Assembly: GCA_019636755.1 (NCBI GenBank)
Contig: JAHBWZ010000001.1
Coordinates: forward strand, 620,001-684,000
Origin: Phycisphaeraceae bacterium
GTDB taxonomy: Bacteria > Planctomycetota > Phycisphaerae > Phycisphaerales > SM1A02
Length of the DNA stretch: 64,000 bases
Reading direction: 5' to 3'
The notes under the pieces were generated by a model. That model was not told where the DNA came from and did not search any database. It saw only the letters and a program-made list of their open reading frames with translations. Each line of letters opens with the position of its first letter. Within the stretch, counting starts at the first letter, position 1. Positions 19,347-31,135 of this stretch are shown piece by piece. The position numbers and the translations under genes were made by a program.

Positions 19347-20600
19347 TCAGGGCGGGTCGGCCGCCAGCCCGGAGTGCACCTCCACGCGGGAATCCGCATA
19401 GCAGCGCACGATACGCCCGTCCGGAAGCGCACATGCGAACAGGACGGCATCCGTCCAGTCCAGCGTGTCCAGGCGCGCCTCACCATGCGAGTCCAGCCGG
19501 GACTCGACCGTGAGGCCGGTCGTGGAACCGGGCCACTCGGAAGACACATAGAACGCGATCGGCCGCTCTGCATACGGCGCGAGCGCATCGAGCGAGTCCG
19601 GCAGTCGATCGCCGTTCCGCTGCGCGAACGCGTGCACGAGGACGGCGAGCGTCCGCATGTTCGTCATGCACTGGCGCACCGCGCGATCCTCGGGCGACAG
19701 CCGGATGACCGTCGTCGCCGCCGGCGGGATCGCATGGAAGAGCGCGGGATCGAGGGTCCCGGGATCGGGGTAGTCGCACACGGTGACGGCGCGCAGAAGC
19801 ACGATCGGCGCGCCGGCTTCGTCTGCGGGCAGCACTGGAAACCACGACTCGGTCCGAAGGACACGGCCGGTCTGCGCGTCGATCTCCGCCAGGACCGGCC
19901 GCCCATGCTCGTCCGTGCCGCTCAGGACACGGATACGCCGACCATCTCGGATCACGGTGGAATCGCGGACCGATCTCCGGTCACGGCCGGCACGCAGCCT
20001 CAGCACGTCCAGGTTCTCGTGGACCCGCGTCCGGGCGAGCATCATCGGTCTCATGAGCGTTGCGTCGATCCCGGACAGCTCGACTGTTCCGCTGTCGGCA
20101 TCGAAGGTCGCGATCTGCCGGTCACGGGCGTCGTAGATCTCCGTGACGCCGCCCGTTTCGAACCGGGAGCCAAGCCCGGCGCGCGAGATGAACCTCCAGG
20201 CCGGAAACATCCCGGCGAACGTCCTGTCCGGATCCTGCCCCGTCCCGTCATCGATGATCTGGGTGATGACGATCGCCTCCACGTCCTGCAGCGCGCCCAC
20301 CGCGGTCTCCAGGAGAGCGGCCGCAGCCGCGACGCGCGGCATGCGGGCCGGAACCAGGATCGCTGCCAGCGCGATCAGCGCGGCTGACGCCACCAGTGGC
20401 AGGAGGCGTCGACGCCGCCCGCGCCGCCCACCCGGTGCATCGGCGGCCGCTCGCCGAGGCGCCGTACCCGCCGTCGAGGCCGTCCCGGGCAGGCACCGGT
20501 CGCGCAGCGCCGGGGGTGTCTCCGGGCGCACGAGCCGCAGGAGGTCGATCCATCCCCCGCCATGCATGGGGTGCGCCGGTTCCGATCGTCGCGTCTTCAT
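19347..20600 (-). CDS. Membrane-anchored LolA/RseB-like partner of the ECF sigma factor
   Basis: 417 residues. Residues 1-85 are cytoplasmic and basic; one transmembrane helix (LLPLVASAALIALAAILVPA) follows. The exported part begins AAALLETAVGALQDVEAIVI and reads like the MucB/RseB or LolA beta-sheet domain (FISRAGLGSRFETGGVTEIY; RIRVLSGTDEHGRPVLAEID). A second part has a His-rich short motif (MTNMRTLAVLVHAF). There is no clear zinc anti-sigma HxxxCxxC motif in the cytoplasmic tail. ATG 20600 overlaps the sigma stop by 4 bases, so the two are translationally coupled. Role as sigma regulator is inferred from this coupling. Confidence 0.72.
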   Translation of the reverse strand: MKTRRSEPAHPMHGGGWIDLLRLVRPETPPALRDRCLPGTASTAGTAPRRAAADAPGGRRGRRRRLLPLVASAALIALAAILVPARMPRVAAAAALLETAVGALQDVEAIVITQIIDDGTGQDPDRTFAGMFPAWRFISRAGLGSRFETGGVTEIYDARDRQIATFDADSGTVELSGIDATLMRPMMLARTRVHENLDVLRLRAGRDRRSVRDSTVIRDGRRIRVLSGTDEHGRPVLAEIDAQTGRVLRTESWFPVLPADEAGAPIVLLRAVTVCDYPDPGTLDPALFHAIPPAATTVIRLSPEDRAVRQCMTNMRTLAVLVHAFAQRNGDRLPDSLDALAPYAERPIAFYVSSEWPGSTTGLTVESRLDSHGEARLDTLDWTDAVLFACALPDGRIVRCYADSRVEVHSGLAADPP

Positions 20601-21253
20601 CTCGATTCTCCCTGTGAGTCCGGGTCCGCGCCGACGCGCTCCCGCAGGAGGACGATGGCGCGGTGGACGCGCCATCGCGCCAGTGCAACCGGGATTCCAA
20701 GAACGCGGGCAAGTGCACGATGGGGAAGGTCGCTCCAGACACGGAGCATCAGCGCTTCCCGATACGGTCCCGGAAGGTCGGCCACCGCCGCCCCCAGCAT
20801 GGCCGCCAGTTCCGCATCCATCGCGGCGTCGCCGGGCCTGACGTCGACCACGTCGTCCTGTCCGACCCGCCCGCGCAGCCGGTCCGTCCGGCGCACCGCG
20901 CGGCGCCAGAGCCGATACCGGTTCCGCGCGATCCGGAACAGCCATGCCCTGGGCTCACGGACGTCGACGCGCTCGACCGATCGCCAGTACTCGGCGAAGG
21001 TCTCCTGCGTCAGGTCGGCCGCGCTGTCGCCGGAACCCGTCAGCCACCAGAGCCAGGCGTGCACAGCGCGCCACGTCTCGTCGACGAATGCCACCCGCGC
21101 GTCGTGGGCGTGACCGGGGCAGCCCCGCGCGGCAGGCGGCGACGGGCTCCCGTGGTCCGACCGGGGGCACGCCGCCTCCGGATGCCGGGAGCGGGCGGGC
21201 GGATCGTCCTCGGGCGCCCCGAGTACCCCTGCGGATGTTGGTTCGTTCGGCAT
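20597..21253 (-). CDS. ECF-type RNA polymerase sigma factor
   Basis: 218 residues. After a 50-residue disordered N-terminus comes region 2: DSAADLTQETFAEYWRSVER and EPRAWLFRIARNRYRLWRR. Region 4 follows: VADLPGPYREALMLRVWSDL, then PHRALARVLGIPVALARWRV with the recognition helix. This is a planctomycete-style ECF factor of standard length apart from the N-terminal tail. ATG 21253. The next gene overlaps it by 4 bases and is the likely modulator. Upstream 210 bases contain no promoter I can name with confidence. Confidence 0.88.
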   Translation of the reverse strand: MPNEPTSAGVLGAPEDDPPARSRHPEAACPRSDHGSPSPPAARGCPGHAHDARVAFVDETWRAVHAWLWWLTGSGDSAADLTQETFAEYWRSVERVDVREPRAWLFRIARNRYRLWRRAVRRTDRLRGRVGQDDVVDVRPGDAAMDAELAAMLGAAVADLPGPYREALMLRVWSDLPHRALARVLGIPVALARWRVHRAIVLLRERVGADPDSQGESR

Positions 21254-21463
21254 GCTGTTCCGATCCGGGGGCACATCGGTCCCGGTACCAGACGTACCAC
21301 ACGGTCGCGGTGCGTTGGCGCATTCCGAAGAAATCCGTGATCCGGCACGGCGCGGATGCATCGCCTGCGACGCCGCACCCCGCGCCTGCCCGTCGTTGCG
21401 CGGACGCGGACATCCGTCGCAATGGCCGGCGCGGCGTCATGCCACCGTCGGAAGACCGCGCTG

Positions 21464-22285
21464 TCAGGCGAAGTGCCCGGCCGGGCGGGCGCTTTCCACG
21501 TATCGCTGGAGATGCAGGCCCGGGCACGCGGTCGCCGAAGGCCACTCCCGGTGGGTCCGGACCTGCCGCTGCGGGATCCGGTACGCGCGGGCAAGCGACG
21601 ACACGGTGTGCCGGAGCCCGGCGAGCTGCGCCTCGGACGGACGCTGCTGCTCGAAGTTCCCCATGAGCATGATGCCCACGTTGCCCGGGTTGTAGTTCTT
21701 CACATGCGCGCCCTGGTACCGCAGCGATCGACCCTCCCAGACGACACCACGGCGATCCACGATGAAGTGGTACCCGATGTCGCCCCAGCGATGCGACGCA
21801 TCGAGGACGTGGTATCGCCGGTGTCGCTCCAGGATCTCCCTCGATCCGGCCTCGGACTCCGCGTGACAGAGCAGCGCGTCGTGGTGGATCGTGATGTGGC
21901 TGATCGCGCCGAGCGGCAGGAGCCGATCGGCGACCGGTGTCCCGAGCGCCCACGCGGTGCGCGGCATCGCGCCCGGCACCGGCGGGACGGTCGACGGCCC
22001 CGGCGGCGCCGGCGCCGGACTCCAGGAGCCGGACGTCGCCACGGTCCCGGCGCCGGTACCTCCGCGCGCCGCCGTGGAATCCCACGCCGGCGAGGGCAGA
22101 GATCGACCGGGACCGCGGGTCGTGGCACATCCGCCCAGCAGCAGCACGCCGAGTCCGGCCCGGATGAACGCGCGTCGCGATGCGGGGACGTCGGCCTGCG
22201 CACGCGCTGCATGCGGATCGGGCGAGGTCGGTCGCCCCGCGGCCGGGGCGGCGGTGTCCGGATACATGGGCTGATCGGTGGGCAT
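21464..22285 (-). CDS. Secreted N-acetylmuramoyl-L-alanine amidase (Amidase_2/PGRP type)
   Basis: 273 residues. The export signal shows twin arginines and a lipobox: ASRRAFIRAGLGVLLLGGCATT, here split by function into SRRAF and LLGGC; it is probably a Tat-routed lipoprotein. After a Pro/Ala linker comes the zinc amidase: ISHITIHHDALL (first His), WGDIGYHFIVDRRGVVWEGR (catalytic Tyr region), and THREWPSATACPG (second His and Cys ligands, as in T7 lysozyme). It cleaves the bond between MurNAc and the stem peptide. AGGA lies 6 bases before ATG 22285. Confidence 0.88.
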   Translation of the reverse strand: MPTDQPMYPDTAAPAAGRPTSPDPHAARAQADVPASRRAFIRAGLGVLLLGGCATTRGPGRSLPSPAWDSTAARGGTGAGTVATSGSWSPAPAPPGPSTVPPVPGAMPRTAWALGTPVADRLLPLGAISHITIHHDALLCHAESEAGSREILERHRRYHVLDASHRWGDIGYHFIVDRRGVVWEGRSLRYQGAHVKNYNPGNVGIMLMGNFEQQRPSEAQLAGLRHTVSSLARAYRIPQRQVRTHREWPSATACPGLHLQRYVESARPAGHFA

Positions 22286-22504
22286 GGATCGTCCTGGCAA
22301 GGTCGTCATACGGCGTCCGGGCCTGGATGCAGCCGTCGTACGACCGCCCGTGCGGAGCGTACCTCGGCCACGTCGGCCCGTCCTTCCTGTATCGACCGGG
22401 AACCGCCGAGGACTCGACTCGAGATCCCGGCCGGCGGCACATGGCCATACCGACTGCCCACGCCCGGTGCCGCGGCCGCCCGCGCACGGGCCCGGCGCGG
22501 GACA

Positions 22505-22544
22505 CCGTCGGATCCCGCCGGCCGGTGCCGGCGGGATCCGACGG
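22505..22544 (-). terminator. Perfect 18-bp hairpin downstream of pnp
   Basis: Bases 22505-22522 pair perfectly with 22527-22544 around a CGGT tetraloop. It lies 15 bases after the pnp stop. No U tract follows, so it may act as an mRNA 3' stabiliser as well as a terminator. Confidence 0.65.
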
Positions 22545-22558
22545 GTGCGCGCGTCGGA

Positions 22559-24748
22559 TTACCGGCCGCCGCCTGTGGCGGCGCCGGCGGGCGTCCCGGC
22601 TTCCGCGGCCTTCTCGTCCAGCAGGACGGCCTTCCGCGAGAGCTTGATCCGACCGCTGTCGTCCACGTTGATGACCTTCACGCGGAGCACGTCACCGACC
22701 TTCACCACGTCTTCCACCGCGCGGACATAGCCCTCGGCGAGTTCGGAGATGTGGCACATGCCGTCGGTTCCCGACGCGATCTCGATGAAGCAGCCGAACT
22801 CCCGGGTGGAGACGACCTTGCCCTCGTAGACGGCCCCGACACGGACCTCGGCGCCGATCGCCTCGACCTCCGCCTTGGCCCGCTCGCCGGCGGCCTTGTC
22901 GACCGCCGCGATGAGAACCCGGCCGTCGTCGTCCACATCGACCGTGGCGCCGGTGCGCTCCTGGATGGCGCGGATCGTCTTGCCGCCCGGTCCGATGAGC
23001 TTCCCGATCTTCTCCGGGTCGATGAAGACCGTGATGATGCGGGGCGCGAACGGACTGATCTCGGGCCTCGGCGCCGGAAGCACCTTCTCCATCTCGGCGA
23101 TGAGGAAGAGACGGCCTTCCTTCGCCTGCGCGAAGATGCGTTCGATCTCGTCGAACCACAGGCCGCGGGCCTTGAGATCGAGCTGGATCCCGGTGATGCC
23201 GTCGCGGGTCCCGGAGACCTTGAAGTCCATGTCGCCGAAGAAGTCCTCCTCGCCGAGGATGTCCGTCACATGCACGACGCGCCCGGTATCGTCGGAGAAC
23301 CGTCCGACGGAGATGCCGGCGCAGATCGCCTTGATCGGCACACCCGCGTCCATCATGGCGAGGCATCCGCCGCAGACGGACGCCATCGAGGACGAGCCGT
23401 TGGACTCCGTGATGTCGCTGACGACACGGATCGTGTACGGGAACTCCTCGACATCCGGGAGAATGCCCAGCAGCGAGCGCTCGGCGAGTGCGCCGTGACC
23501 GATCTCGCGCCGGCCGGGCCCCATGATCCGGCCCGCTTCGCCGACGCAGAACGGCGGGAAGTTGTAGTGCAGGTAGAACTTCTTCGCGTACTCGGCGACC
23601 AGGCCGTCGACGATCTGTTCATCCCGCGTGGTGCCGAGGGTGCACGTCGCGACCGACTGCGTTTCGCCGCGCTGGAAGAGGGCGGAGCCGTGCGTCCGCG
23701 CCAGGAGGCCGACCCGCTGGCGAAGCGGCCGGATGTCACGGCTTCCGCGGCCGTCGGCGCGGGTGCCGGACTCGATGATCAGGCGGCGCGTGATCTTCTT
23801 CTCGAGTGTCCGGAACGCTTCCTTCGCCGCGGCGGCGCGCTGCTCCGCCGCACGGTACTCGCCGTACGGGGCGTTCTCCGGCAGCGGGAAGTGCTTCGCG
23901 AGCATCTCGGTGCGGATCTCCTCGACCCGCGCCAGCCGTTCCTTCTTGCCGCCGATGCGGCGGGCCTCGGTCAGCGGTGCCTCCGCCGCCGCGCGGACGG
24001 TCTCGACCACCTCCTGGGGCGGCAGCGAGAGCTGACCCATCCGCTTCTCGGCTGGTGCCCCGAAGAGACGCGCCAGTTCACGCTGCATCTCGAGCAGCGG
24101 CCTGATGCCCTCCTCGTAGGCGAAGCGGATCGCGGCGAGCACGTCGGCATCCGGCACCTCCGCCGCCCCGACCTCGATCATGTTGACGCCGTCCTCGTGG
24201 CCGGCCACCACGAGATCGAGATCCGAGAATTCGAGCTGCGCCTGCGTGGGGAAAAGCACCAGGCGCTCACCCTCGTTCGTCACGATCCTGCCGACCCGGA
24301 CGGTCGCCAGCGGTCCCTCGAACGGAAGGTCGGTCAGGAATACCGCGGTCGCGGCGCCGAGGCACGCGAGAATGTCGGTGTCGTTCTGGCCGTCATGGCT
24401 CATCACGAACGCCTGGAGCTGCACCTCGTCGATGAAGCCGTCCGGAAAGAGCGGACGGATCGGACGATCCATGTTCCGCATCGTGAGGATTTCCTTCTCC
24501 GTCGGTGCGCCTTCACGTTTGCGGAAGCCCCCGGGGAACTTGCCGGCGGCCGGCATGCGCTCCCGGTAGTCGCACTGGAGCGGGAAGAAATCCAGGCCCG
24601 GCCGCGGGTTGGCGCGCACGGCGGTGCAGAGAACGGATGACTCGGCGTAGCTGACGAGGACGGCGGCGTTCGCGAGACGGGCGATCTCGCCGGTCTCCAT
24701 GCGCAGCGTCCGTCCGGCGATCTGCCGTTCGACGATGACTGGTCCCAT
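22559..24748 (-). CDS. pnp: Polyribonucleotide nucleotidyltransferase (PNPase)
   Basis: A 729-residue trimeric phosphorolytic 3'-5' exoribonuclease. Two RNase PH domains (first with RPGLDFFPLQCDYRERMPAAG and RPLFPDGF; second with TRADGRGSRDIRPLRQRVGL, GSALFQRGETQ and DITESNGSSSMASVCG); a KH domain (KIGKLIGPGGKTIRAIQERT) and an S1 domain (VYEGKVVSTREFGCFIEIAS). Length and order are canonical; the last 20 residues are Ala/Gly-rich. AAAGGA precedes ATG 24748. It follows rpsO on the same strand, the classical bacterial order. Confidence 0.97.
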   Translation of the reverse strand: MGPVIVERQIAGRTLRMETGEIARLANAAVLVSYAESSVLCTAVRANPRPGLDFFPLQCDYRERMPAAGKFPGGFRKREGAPTEKEILTMRNMDRPIRPLFPDGFIDEVQLQAFVMSHDGQNDTDILACLGAATAVFLTDLPFEGPLATVRVGRIVTNEGERLVLFPTQAQLEFSDLDLVVAGHEDGVNMIEVGAAEVPDADVLAAIRFAYEEGIRPLLEMQRELARLFGAPAEKRMGQLSLPPQEVVETVRAAAEAPLTEARRIGGKKERLARVEEIRTEMLAKHFPLPENAPYGEYRAAEQRAAAAKEAFRTLEKKITRRLIIESGTRADGRGSRDIRPLRQRVGLLARTHGSALFQRGETQSVATCTLGTTRDEQIVDGLVAEYAKKFYLHYNFPPFCVGEAGRIMGPGRREIGHGALAERSLLGILPDVEEFPYTIRVVSDITESNGSSSMASVCGGCLAMMDAGVPIKAICAGISVGRFSDDTGRVVHVTDILGEEDFFGDMDFKVSGTRDGITGIQLDLKARGLWFDEIERIFAQAKEGRLFLIAEMEKVLPAPRPEISPFAPRIITVFIDPEKIGKLIGPGGKTIRAIQERTGATVDVDDDGRVLIAAVDKAAGERAKAEVEAIGAEVRVGAVYEGKVVSTREFGCFIEIASGTDGMCHISELAEGYVRAVEDVVKVGDVLRVKVINVDDSGRIKLSRKAVLLDEKAAEAGTPAGAATGGGR

Positions 24749-24927
24749 GGGGGGTGATCCTTTGCCTGTTGAAGCAGGAGATGGAGCGCACTGTCGCGGC
24801 CGCCGACCTCATTCCGGACGGACGGTACCCGCGGGCGCTCGTGGAAAACCCACGGCGTCCGGCATCGTGAGGCAGAAGGCGGGGCGCAGGCCGATCTGGA
24901 CGTGACTGGGCGTGCATCCCGCCCACT

Positions 24928-24945
24928 GCCGCCCGGGCCGGCGGC
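24928..24945 (-). terminator. Hairpin in the rpsO-pnp spacer
   Basis: GCCGCC (24928-24933) pairs with GGCGGC (24940-24945), 6-base loop, 15 bases past the rpsO stop. In enterobacteria the equivalent spacer holds a terminator and an RNase III site controlling pnp; whether that holds here is not shown. Confidence 0.35.
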
Positions 24946-24959
24946 CGCAGGCGAGAACG

Positions 24960-25238
24960 TTACTTGCGCAGACCCAGCCGCTTGATCAGCGCCTGGTAGC
25001 GGGGCTCATCGGTCCGTGCGATGTATCGAAGCAGCCGGTTGCGCTGGCCGACGAGCATGATGAGGCCGCGCCGCGACGCGTAGTCGTGCTTGTGGCCTCG
25101 AATGTGATCGGTCAGGGAGGTGATGCGCTCCGTCAGACGGGCGATCTGGACCTCCGGCGAGCCGGTGTCGTTCGGATGCCGCGCGTGCTCGGCCGCGGCC
25201 GAGGCGGTGCGCGGGGCGGGTGAAAGTGTGGCCGTCAT
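24960..25238 (-). CDS. rpsO: 30S ribosomal protein S15
   Basis: 92 residues. [20 protein letters not shown], the loop [20 protein letters not shown] and [24 protein letters not shown] are invariant S15 features contacting 16S rRNA h20-h22. ATG 25238 gives the usual length plus a short Ala-rich N-terminus. Followed by pnp 211 bases downstream. Confidence 0.97.
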   Translation of the reverse strand: MTATLSPAPRTASAAAEHARHPNDTGSPEVQIARLTERITSLTDHIRGHKHDYASRRGLIMLVGQRNRLLRYIARTDEPRYQALIKRLGLRK

Positions 25239-25435
25239 GGGTGCCTGATCCTGAAAATCGTTCGTCCTGTCTTGAATCAGGCAGTGTACTGGAACCGGTC
25301 GCGGCCGTCCATGCGGCCCGGCCAGAGGCCCGGCCGGAAGCCCGGCCGAGGCGTTCCGCCCCTCTCCGTCCGACCGCATCGCCACAGGCCCGGACCGACG
25401 CGGCATCATGCGATGATCTGCGCAGGATCGCCCCC

Positions 25436-26149
25436 ATGCCGCCGGACCCCGTTCCCACCACCATCGTCCTCCTCTCCGGCGGCCTGGACTCCGCCGTCAC
25501 GCTGGCCATCGCGCGCGCCACGGGAGACCGCTGCCTCGCGCTCAGTTTCGACTACGGCCAGCGTCACCGGATCGAACTGGAGGCGGCGGCACGGGTCGCG
25601 CGCGCCCTCGGAGCGCACGAGCACCGGACCGTCCGGATCGACCTCCGCGCGTTCGGGGGCTCGGCCCTGACCGACGAGATCACGGTCCCGCGCGACCGCC
25701 CGGCGCACGCCATGGCGGCCGGGATCCCCGTCACCTACGTGCCCGCGCGGAACACGATCTTCCTCTCCTTCGCGCTGGCCTGGGCGGAGGTGACCGGCGC
25801 CGCCCGGATCGCCATCGGCGTGAACGCGGTCGACTTCTCCGGCTACCCGGATTGCCGGCCCGCGTTCATCGAGGCGTTCGAACGGGTCGCGAACCTCGGG
25901 ACGAGGCTGGGCCAGGAGGACGGCAGGTCGACGTCCGCGCCGCCGCGTATCGCCATCGAGGCGCCGCTGATCCACCTGTCCAAGGCCGCCATCATCCAGC
26001 GCGGCCTCTCGCTGGGCGTCGACTTCGGTCTGACGATCTCCTGCTACGACCCTGGCGCCGGCGGACGACCGTGCGGCCATTGCGACGCCTGCATCCTGCG
26101 CGCCGCCGGCTTCGCCGCGGCGGGTGCCGTGGACCCGGCGACCCGATGA
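25436..26149 (+). CDS. queC: 7-cyano-7-deazaguanine synthase QueC
   Basis: A 237-residue ATP-dependent enzyme turning 7-carboxy-7-deazaguanine into preQ0 on the queuosine path. PP-loop [12 protein letters not shown] at residues 10-21; [23 protein letters not shown]; and four zinc cysteines at 203, 213, 216 and 219 ([17 protein letters not shown]). ATG 25436 begins just before the PP-loop; the frame upstream is not family-like. No queD/queE/queF neighbour is present. It converges on tnaA with a 49-base gap. Confidence 0.95.
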   Translation: MPPDPVPTTIVLLSGGLDSAVTLAIARATGDRCLALSFDYGQRHRIELEAAARVARALGAHEHRTVRIDLRAFGGSALTDEITVPRDRPAHAMAAGIPVTYVPARNTIFLSFALAWAEVTGAARIAIGVNAVDFSGYPDCRPAFIEAFERVANLGTRLGQEDGRSTSAPPRIAIEAPLIHLSKAAIIQRGLSLGVDFGLTISCYDPGAGGRPCGHCDACILRAAGFAAAGAVDPATR

Positions 26150-26198
26150 GCCGCCGGGGTGAAAGCCTGCCTGCCGGAGACGCCTCCGCCTGGCGGGA

Positions 26199-27635
26199 TC
26201 ACCCGGCGGTCGAGACCGCCTGGGGTGGGCGCGCCAGGACGTCCGCGACCGTGCGGTCGCTCCGGTCGGTGTCGGCCGGGACGATCTCGGCGAAGCGCGC
26301 CGTGAAGTGGCGGAGCACGGACGGGGCCTCGACGATCCGCAGTCCGCGCAGGCCGGACGCCCGACGGTGCAGTTCGGCGCACGCTTCCGCGACATAGTCC
26401 ATGTGACTCTGCGTGTACACGCGGCGCGGAATGGCCAGCCGCACCAGTTCCAGCGGCGGGTCCGGCCGTCCTTCGCCGCCGAACATGAGACTGCCGATCT
26501 CCACCGCCCGGATGCCGGCCGTCCGATAGAGGCCGCACACGACGGCCTGTCCCGGAAAGCGGCTCGCGGGGATGTGCGGACAGAACCGCGCCGCGTCCAG
26601 GTAGATCGCGTGCCCGCCCGGCGGCTGCACGATCCCGATCCCGGACCGCATGAGCTGTTCGCCCAGGTACTCGACGCTCCGGATCCGGTAGGCCAGGTAG
26701 TCCTCTTCCACGACCTCGCGGAAGCCCTGGGCCATCGCCTCGAGATCGCGGCCGGAAACGCCGCCGTACGTGAGATAGCCCTCGGTCAGAATGAGCAGGT
26801 TGCCGGCGCGACCGAAGAGCGCGTCGTCGCGCAGCAGCAGCACGCCGCCGATGTTGACCAGCCCGTCCTTCTTCGCGGAGATCGTCGCGCCGTCCGCCAG
26901 GTCGAACATCTCCCGGACGATCGCGCGGATCGGGCGATCACGCTGGCCGGGTTCGCGGGTCCGGATGAACCACGCGTTCTCGGCAAAACGGCACGCGTCG
27001 AGCATGAGCGGAAGCCCGTACTCGTCGCAGACCGCGCGCACGGCCCGCAGGTTCTCCAGGCTGACCGGCTGGCCGCCCGCGGAGTTGTTGGTCACCGTCA
27101 CCATGACCGCGGGAATCCGCGCCGGCCCGATGGTCCGGATCAGGTGCCGCAGGGCCTCGATGTCCATGTTGCCCTTGAAGGGATGCAGGACCGACGGGCA
27201 GCGCGCCTCGGCGACCGGAAGGTCCACCGCCTCCGCACCGCTGTGTTCGATGTTGGCGCGCGTCGTATCGAAATGGGCGTTGTTCGGAACGACCTTGCCC
27301 GGACCACCGATGAGTTCGAACAGGATGCGCTCGCTCGCCCGTCCCTGGTGCGTCGGCAGGACATGGCGGAAGCCCGTGAGTTCCTGGAGCGTCCGCTCGA
27401 ATCGCCGGAACGATGCGGCGCCGGCATAGGACTCGTCCGCGCGCATGATGCCCGCCCACTGCTCGCTGCTCATCGCCCCGGTTCCGGAGTCCGTGAGCAG
27501 GTCGATGAGGACGTCCTCTGCGTCGATCAGGAACGGATTGAATCCCGCGCGCTGCAGGATCTCCTCCCGCTCTCCCGCGCTGGTCAGGCGGATCGGCTCG
27601 ACCGACCTGATCCTGAACGGCTCGATCATCGTGCG
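26199..27635 (-). CDS. tnaA: Tryptophanase (tryptophan indole-lyase)
   Basis: A 478-residue PLP beta-eliminating lyase: tryptophan to indole, pyruvate and ammonia. Seen: PLP lysine in [10 protein letters not shown] (Lys257); substrate-loop NNAHFDTTRANIEHSG with Asp124 as in E. coli TnaA; TVTNNSAGGQPVS; and the specificity segment RTAGIRAVEIGSLMFG, where TnaA has Ile and tyrosine phenol-lyase has Arg. This makes it TnaA rather than TPL, though the two share a fold. GTG 27635 is preferred to ATG 27629 because AAGGAG sits 7 bases before it. It is the last gene of nnrS-tpl-tnaA, 19 bases after tpl. No tnaC-like leader or TnaB permease is seen. Confidence 0.88.
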   Translation of the reverse strand, partial: RTMIEPFRIRSVEPIRLTSAGEREEILQRAGFNPFLIDAEDVLIDLLTDSGTGAMSSEQWAGIMRADESYAGAASFRRFERTLQELTGFRHVLPTHQGRASERILFELIGGPGKVVPNNAHFDTTRANIEHSGAEAVDLPVAEARCPSVLHPFKGNMDIEALRHLIRTIGPARIPAVMVTVTNNSAGGQPVSLENLRAVRAVCDEYGLPLMLDACRFAENAWFIRTREPGQRDRPIRAIVREMFDLADGATISAKKDGLVNIGGVLLLRDDALFGRAGNLLILTEGYLTYGGVSGRDLEAMAQGFREVVEEDYLAYRIRSVEYLGEQLMRSGIGIVQPPGGHAIYLDAARFCPHIPASRFPGQAVVCGLYRTAGIRAVEIGSLMFGGEGRPDPPLELVRLAIPRRVYTQSHMDYVAEACAELHRRASGLRGLRIVEAPSVLRHFTARFAEIVPADTDRSDRTVADVLARPPQAVSTAG

Positions 27636-27654
27636 CACGGCCGCGCTCCTTTCA

Positions 27655-30803
<3,149 letters not shown>

Positions 30804-30861
30804 CGGGGGGAGGGAACGGGCCGGCCCCGCCCCGAGCGGCGGCCGAGCCCCGAGTATTCTG

Positions 30862-30873
30862 GATAAGATTATC
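30862..30873. promoter_or_regulatory. AT-rich inverted repeat, candidate operator
   Basis: GATAA-GA-TTATC is a perfect inverted repeat in an AT-rich island within otherwise very GC-rich DNA, 59 bases upstream of the nnrS ATG. Rrf2-type regulators bind AT-rich dyads, and an Rrf2 gene closes the nos cluster; the link is inference. Confidence 0.4.
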
Positions 30874-30904
30874 GTCTATCGTGCACCGCGGCATCCCTCG
30901 CGCC

Positions 30905-30922
30905 GGAGCGCCGCGGCGCTCC
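30905..30922. promoter_or_regulatory. 18-bp perfect palindrome, candidate operator
   Basis: GGAGCGCCGCGGCGCTCC is identical to its reverse complement. It lies between the divergent promoters, 102 bases from the nnrS ATG and 214 bases before nosZ. It could be a regulator dyad; a hairpin without a loop is less likely. Confidence 0.4.
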
Positions 30923-31135
30923 CCGGGCGGACGGACCCGGCGGATCCGGAGGAAACCGCGGGTTTTCTGCCTGTCTGCGGGATCCCGCGACCATCTCCGC
31001 CCCCGGGACCGAATACGGCGGGATTCCCCCGCCCGCGCCCTGACGTCCGGCGCCGGCCGGCTCTAATCTGGATGCGTTGCTCCAGTTTCGGCCGACCGCC
31101 CCACGCGCGGCTCGCCCCATCGAAAGGACATCACC

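Larger units (their letters stand above)
30804..31135. other. Divergent nnrS/nosZ control region
   Basis: 332 bases between the start codons of nnrS (-) and nosZ (+). No gene inside. It carries two symmetrical elements, listed separately. No FNR/CRP-type TTGAT-N4-ATCAA site is present. AAAGGA lies 8 bases before the nosZ ATG. Confidence 0.6.

Noticed and set aside
21356-24640. 1094-residue plus-strand frame opposite pnp and the amidase gene
   Set aside because: Antisense shadow of pnp, without protein family features.
30860-31135. FNR/Dnr/NnrR-type box expected upstream of nosZ
   Set aside because: No TTGAT-N4-ATCAA or close variant is present; the AT-rich dyad has another sequence and was kept only as an unassigned operator.
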